Assembly: GCA_016841005.1 (NCBI GenBank)
Contig: JAEORG010000122.1
Location: 1-8,564, forward strand
DNA from: Candidatus Thorarchaeota archaeon
GTDB lineage: Archaea > Asgardarchaeota > Thorarchaeia > Thorarchaeales > Thorarchaeaceae
Direction: 5' to 3'
Length of the DNA: 8,564 bases
Shown here: piece after piece, positions 5,279-8,564 of the stretch
How positions within the stretch are numbered: the stretch's first letter is position 1
Layout of the letters: every line of letters starts with the position of its first letter
Made by a program: the position numbers and the translations under genes
The notes under the pieces: model-generated
The model's database searches: none
Told to the model about the DNA's origin: nothing
Seen by the model: the letters and a program-made list of their open reading frames with translations, nothing else

Positions 5279-6523
5279 CTAGTCTAGATATGCTTTCTCT
5301 CCGAGTTGACCCTCGTCGAGGCTGCTCTCAACAACATCAGTCACGCGAACAGGTGTGATGAAATTGATGATATAGAGCATGACATATGTGAAAACAAATG
5401 CCCAGACTGCTGCAATTATCACTGCTACAACTTGCATGGTGAAGAAAGATACTCCTCCAAAGATGAGACCATCAGCACCAGCTGGATTAAGTGTTGCAGA
5501 TGCAAAGAGTCCTAGCGATATTGTGCCTAAGAAACCACCGACACCATGCACACCCCATACGTCTAAAGCATCATCCCAACCACGTCTATTCTTGAATGTA
5601 ATTGCAGTAAAGCAGATTATTCCCGCAAGTATGCCTATGATGAATGCTGAAGCAGGACTAACATATCCTGCAGCGGGAGTTACTGCAGCCAAACCTGCGA
5701 CTGCCCCGGTCAGGAAACCAACAAACTTGGGTTTCTTCTCAATGATCCATGAAAGGATTAACCAAGTAAACCCAGCAACTGAAGCTGCTAAATCGGTATT
5801 GAGGAATGCGAGAACTGTGATATTGTTGACTGCAAGCTCGCTTCCTGCATTGAAACCATACCAACCAAACCATAAGAGGCCTGTTCCAAGTGCGACTAAC
5901 GGGATACTATGGGGACCGTGATCCTGTATGTGACGCCTGCCAACATAGAACACTGAAGCTAGAGCAGCCATTCCTGCAATTAAATGGACGACTATGCCTC
6001 CTGCAAAATCGAGAACACCCAATTGCGCGAGAATACCTCCACCCCATATCATATGGACAAATGGAAAGTAGACCAAGAATAACCATGCAACTAGGAAGAT
6101 CAGGTATGCCTTGAAGTCCACTCGATTTGTGAATGCTCCTGTAATTAATGCAGGAGTTATTATTGCGAACATCATCTGATATACAATGAACACGAATTCT
6201 GGAATGGTTCCATTTCCAGTGAAAATATCAGATGGGTTCACACCATTGAGAAAAGCCTTGTCTAAGTTTCCAATGATACCATAGGTATCACCACTGAAAC
6301 AGAGTGAATAGCCTGCAATGAACCAGATTATGGTTACTACTGCAAGTGAAACAAAGCTCTGAAACATAATAGTTAGAACATTCTTTCTGCCTACGAGACC
6401 GCCATAAAAGAATGCTAACCCAGGTGTCATGAGCATGACAAGACTTGTCGCTAACAGCATGAATGCAGTATTTCCAGTATCAAACTGAAGAAGCTGCAAG
6501 CCTATTTCAAAAGGAGTAATCAT
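5279..6523 (-). CDS. amt: Amt/Mep/Rh family ammonium channel
   Basis: A 414-residue membrane protein of the usual family length, with eleven predicted helices. Diagnostic segments are MTPGLAFFYGGLVGRKN (32-48), QMMFAIITPALITGA with F119 at the outer Phe gate, HMIWGGG (157-163), LDFAGGIVVH with D172 and pore histidine H180, GFNAGSEL (223-230), and DALDVWGVHGVGG with the second pore histidine H326. The twin histidines and gate Phe are all present, so it should be a working trimeric channel importing ammonium in the cytoplasmic membrane. The ATG at 6523 is chosen because AAGGTGG (6535-6529) lies five bases before it; a GTG three codons upstream lies inside that SD. No GlnK/PII gene, its usual cytosolic regulator and operon partner, is next to it: downstream is a hairpin and the convergent PAP2 gene. 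Regulation probably acts on the palindromic promoter at 6553-6575. Confidence 0.96.
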   Translation of the reverse strand: MITPFEIGLQLLQFDTGNTAFMLLATSLVMLMTPGLAFFYGGLVGRKNVLTIMFQSFVSLAVVTIIWFIAGYSLCFSGDTYGIIGNLDKAFLNGVNPSDIFTGNGTIPEFVFIVYQMMFAIITPALITGAFTNRVDFKAYLIFLVAWLFLVYFPFVHMIWGGGILAQLGVLDFAGGIVVHLIAGMAALASVFYVGRRHIQDHGPHSIPLVALGTGLLWFGWYGFNAGSELAVNNITVLAFLNTDLAASVAGFTWLILSWIIEKKPKFVGFLTGAVAGLAAVTPAAGYVSPASAFIIGILAGIICFTAITFKNRRGWDDALDVWGVHGVGGFLGTISLGLFASATLNPAGADGLIFGGVSFFTMQVVAVIIAAVWAFVFTYVMLYIINFITPVRVTDVVESSLDEGQLGEKAYLD

Positions 6524-6528
6524 GTAAT

Positions 6529-6535
6529 CCACCTT
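6529..6535 (-). promoter_or_regulatory. ribosome binding site deciding the Amt start
   Basis: On the minus strand AAGGTGG lies five bases before ATG 6523. It covers the GTG at 6532, ruling that out as the likely start. This is one of the few clear SD sites in the window; several other genes look leaderless. Confidence 0.6.
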
Positions 6536-6552
6536 AATTACTTAACAATGAC

Positions 6553-6575
6553 GAGCCATGGCTCTTAATATAGAG
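6553..6575 (-). promoter_or_regulatory. Amt promoter with two overlapping palindromes
   Basis: The TATA box CTATATTAAG (minus strand, 6573-6564) predicts a start site near 6542 and a leader of about 19 bases containing the SD. Directly downstream, GAGCCATGGCTC (6553-6564) is a perfect 12-base palindrome lying between TATA box and start site, a classic archaeal repressor position. The TATA box is itself enclosed by CTCT (6562-6565) and AGAG (6572-6575), a second inverted repeat sharing CTC with the first. The site does not match the GGAA-N6-TTCC nitrogen operator of methanogen NrpR. Confidence 0.5.
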
Positions 6576-6630
6576 TGCTAAAGGGGAATTTTTCTTTAGT
6601 TGTGAAGATTGCATTTGGAAAACAGTAGGG

Positions 6631-6647
6631 GATGTAGATTCTACATC
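6631..6647. promoter_or_regulatory. 17-base inverted repeat between the Amt and GH4 promoters
   Basis: GATGTAGA (6631-6638) and TCTACATC (6640-6647) form a perfect eight-base inverted repeat around one T. Its centre at 6639 is about 70 bases from the Amt TATA box and about 64 bases from the GH4 TATA-like box. It is the strongest operator-like palindrome in the window and could bind a dimeric regulator of one or both genes. A short RNA hairpin is unlikely, since the one-base gap leaves no loop. Confidence 0.5.
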
Positions 6648-6699
6648 ACGTATACAATCAGGTAATCTAACATCATTCTTTTATCATGATTATTATTGG

Positions 6700-6706
6700 T
6701 ATAGTA
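6700..6706 (+). promoter_or_regulatory. TATA-like box of the GH4 gene
   Basis: TATAGTA is centred about 34 bases before the ATG at 6737, giving a leader of only a few bases. It lies downstream of the in-frame ATG at 6686, which would therefore not be on the transcript. This supports the later start. Confidence 0.4.
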
Positions 6707-6736
6707 TCAATTTCTGACACGCGATGTGATGATTCG

Positions 6737-8053
6737 ATGGCATCAACAAAGATTGTTGTTATAGGAGCTGGAAGTTTACAGTTTGGTCTAGGAACTTGCG
6801 GAAGTATATTCGATTCCAAGATTCTAGAAGGAGCCCATGTGAGTCTACATGACATAAATGCTGAAAATCTGGAGCTTGCAAGGAACGCATGTCAGACTAA
6901 GATAGATCATGATAGTCTCAACTTCACCTTGGATGCTACATCTAATCGTGCAGACTCTCTGAAAGACGCTAATTTTGTAATAAATTCAATTGAAGTGGGA
7001 CCTAGATTTTACTGGTGGGAATTGGATAAGAAGATTCCATGGAAATATGAGAGCACACAGGTGTTTGGAGAGAATGGAGGACCTGGCGGGATGTTCCATT
7101 CATTACGAGTAGTCCCTCCGATACTGAACATTTGTGAAGACATCACCAGAATATGTCCTGATGCGACTTTCATCAATTATTCGAATCCGATGTCCAGAAT
7201 CCTTTTGTCCATCAAGAGGAAATTCCCAGACCTAAAGATAATTGGTCTTTGTCATGAAATCGCCTTAGCTGAACATCTTCTTCCAAGAATTTTGAAAATT
7301 CCCTTTGGTCAGATGGAACTATGGTGTGGCGGTCTGAATCATATGGGAGCCATCATCAAGGCAAAGGATAAGAAAACAAACAATGACTTGATTCCTGAAA
7401 TTCAGGAAAAGGGTGTCAAATTCTTAGGAAGATGGAGATGGACTATTTCATCTAGGATGTTACATCCAGTAGACCTAACACGTCAAATCTTGGAAGAATA
7501 TGGCTATCTGCCTTATACAAATGATTCGCATTACGGAGAATATATTGGATGGGCACACGAGTTTGCCAATAAAAGAGGCATCAAGAATTTCTATGCACTT
7601 TATCGATTATATCTTAGATACAAAGGATTTCAGATTCGTCGTAATATTAAGAGAAACAAAGGACACAAAATAGTGAAATCCGATGGTGAACGAGCAATTC
7701 CAATAATCGAGGGGATCATTTCAGATAGTAATCATCATGAAATGTCAGTTAACCTTCCAAATGATGGAATCATCTCCAATCTTCCTGAAGACTCTGTCGT
7801 GGAATGCCCGGCGGTTGTCAATAAATCTGGAGTACAAGGAATACCTTTGGGAGATTACCCAGAACCGCTTGTTGATTTACTGAGAGATGAGGTCAATGTG
7901 CAAAATCTGGTAGTCAATGCTATTCTCAATAAATCAAGCGAGTATGCAGTTCAAGCTCTTGAAGCAGATTCAAATTTCCCTCGGAAGGATCTTATTGATG
8001 CATTTCTTGATGAGATGCTAGATCTTCAGAAAGATTGGGTTGTTCTAACATAA
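6737..8053 (+). CDS. glycoside hydrolase family 4 protein (NAD- and metal-dependent)
   Basis: A 438-residue cytosolic protein. Its Rossmann N-terminus is KIVVIGAGSLQFG (5-17), with D39 in SLHDIN placed to bind the NAD ribose. GENGGPGGMFHSLR (111-124) takes the place of the family's GxTxGPGG-type loop. NYSNPMS (147-153) is the sugar/metal loop, and GLCHEI and GLNHMG supply the metal-binding pair C172 and H202, corresponding to Cys174/His203 of Thermotoga AglA. GH4 enzymes cleave glycosides by transient oxidation at C3 and elimination, acting on alpha-galactosides, alpha-glucosides, glucuronides or 6-phospho-sugars. The substrate cannot be called here: the motifs are closer to MelA-like members than phospho-glucosidases. 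ATG 6737 is preferred over ATG 6686, since the Rossmann strand follows at once and the extra 17 residues are unlike the family. No sugar transporter or kinase is adjacent, so this gene stands alone. Confidence 0.9.
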   Translation: MASTKIVVIGAGSLQFGLGTCGSIFDSKILEGAHVSLHDINAENLELARNACQTKIDHDSLNFTLDATSNRADSLKDANFVINSIEVGPRFYWWELDKKIPWKYESTQVFGENGGPGGMFHSLRVVPPILNICEDITRICPDATFINYSNPMSRILLSIKRKFPDLKIIGLCHEIALAEHLLPRILKIPFGQMELWCGGLNHMGAIIKAKDKKTNNDLIPEIQEKGVKFLGRWRWTISSRMLHPVDLTRQILEEYGYLPYTNDSHYGEYIGWAHEFANKRGIKNFYALYRLYLRYKGFQIRRNIKRNKGHKIVKSDGERAIPIIEGIISDSNHHEMSVNLPNDGIISNLPEDSVVECPAVVNKSGVQGIPLGDYPEPLVDLLRDEVNVQNLVVNAILNKSSEYAVQALEADSNFPRKDLIDAFLDEMLDLQKDWVVLT

Positions 8054-8066
8054 ACGAATCTTCATC

Positions 8067-8564
8067 TCAGATCTCAATCAATGTACCGCTGCTCTCTGGC
8101 GTGCAAGATATCGAACCACGTACATCTACGCTCTCGAGTCTGACAAAATACCTCCCAGTTGAAACCTCTGACCGTAAATCTTCGTAAACCACTGAATTCG
8201 TTAGATAGATACCATTGTTACCTGCACAATTAATTCCATGATGGAAATAAATGGTATCAAAACTCGCATCGCTTGCAGTCATGTTGATATTGCCATCTCC
8301 TGCAAGAGCTTCGATATCAATAGTATATGCACTATTAATAATTACATCAACAGTTGCTCTTGCATCTCCAGCTCTTAATGCACATACATCAGCAGGATTT
8401 TCTTTTAGTATCTCGATATTCGTATATCGACCATATGTTGTATTTGTGACTTGGAGATTGGTATTCTTGCCCACTGCGCCTTCTACCAATACTGTTAGCT
8501 TCCAGTTTATTTGAATCATAAATCCAGGGTCTGGAACAACATTGAATGTCACATTGTGAAAACA
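8067..8564 (-). CDS. C-terminal part of a beta-rich, probably surface-exposed protein (5' end outside the window)
   Basis: The frame is open from the right window edge to a TGA at 8069-8067, giving 165 residues that begin CFHNVTFNVV. The GTG at 8552 is therefore probably internal rather than a true start. The sequence is rich in Thr, Asn, Gly, Asp, Val and Ile with alternating hydrophobic residues (NTNLQVTNTT, ATVDVIINSAYTIDIEA, GNINMTASDASFDTIYF, RYFVRLESVDVRGSISC). That pattern suggests stacked beta strands such as a beta-helix or beta-sandwich. Three N-glycosylation sequons (NVT, NTT, NMT) and few Lys support an extracellular location. Three cysteines (VCAL, NCAG, SCTP) are present. No C-terminal membrane anchor or sorting signal is seen, so any signal peptide or anchor must be upstream. 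It converges on the GH4 gene, with stops 13 bases apart. I recognise no family. Confidence 0.65.
   Translation of the reverse strand, partial: CFHNVTFNVVPDPGFMIQINWKLTVLVEGAVGKNTNLQVTNTTYGRYTNIEILKENPADVCALRAGDARATVDVIINSAYTIDIEALAGDGNINMTASDASFDTIYFHHGINCAGNNGIYLTNSVVYEDLRSEVSTGRYFVRLESVDVRGSISCTPESSGTLIEI

Noticed and set aside
5379..5921. A 180-codon plus-strand frame opposite the Amt gene
   Set aside because: It is an antisense shadow of a clearly conserved membrane protein gene. Its composition (Pro/Lys/Ala-rich) mirrors the opposite-strand codons.
1..8564. CRISPR array, transposon ends, integrase or toxin-antitoxin/defence cluster
   Set aside because: No regularly spaced repeats, transposase or recombinase motifs, or recognised defence domains were seen on either strand. 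The small zinc-ribbon and membrane genes alone do not justify a defence call.

Overview
The window looks archaeal. At least four start codons have an A/T-rich TATA-like box centred about 26-29 bases upstream, as expected for leaderless archaeal transcripts. A few others have a purine-rich ribosome site (SD) instead. I see no bacterial -35/-10 pairs. Base composition is moderately AT-rich, arginine is often AGA/AGG, and the genes are short with mixed orientation. Placing it in an Asgard (for example Thorarchaeota-like) or other uncultivated lineage is only a guess: no ribosomal or other marker gene is present.

Layout: (1) 1-122, minus: the 5' end of an unrecognised acidic protein leaving the left edge. 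(2) 229-1472, plus: a two-gene unit, a class I SAM methyltransferase and a gamma-class carbonic anhydrase-like hexapeptide protein, coupled by a TTGA overlap. (3) 1464-2588: a four-helix membrane protein (minus) divergent from a small zinc-ribbon protein (plus), both unassigned. (4) 2667-3110, minus: an OsmC/Ohr family thiol protein. (5) 3111-3434: a 324-base gap holding a GC-richer stretch able to fold (RNA candidate) and the hairpin terminator of the next gene. (6) 3435-4319, minus: a von Willebrand A protein, divergent from (7) 4466-5197, plus: a PAP2-type membrane phosphatase/transferase. (8) A large shared hairpin at 5224-5261, then 5279-6523, minus: an Amt ammonium channel. (9) 6524-6736: a regulatory region with three palindromic elements, shared with (10) 6737-8053, plus: a glycoside hydrolase family 4 protein. 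(11) 8067-8564, minus: the C-terminal part of a beta-rich, probably surface-exposed protein entering from the right edge.

The genes do not form one pathway. They read as a housekeeping and accessory patchwork: ammonium uptake, sugar hydrolysis, peroxide or thiol defence, lipid phosphate chemistry, and possibly CO2/bicarbonate chemistry. I found no CRISPR array, transposase, integrase, tRNA, rRNA or recognised defence system. The most interesting signals are non-coding: the foldable 3264-3357 segment, the palindromes at the ammonium channel promoter, and a 17-base inverted repeat almost midway between the two divergent promoters of the Amt/GH4 region.
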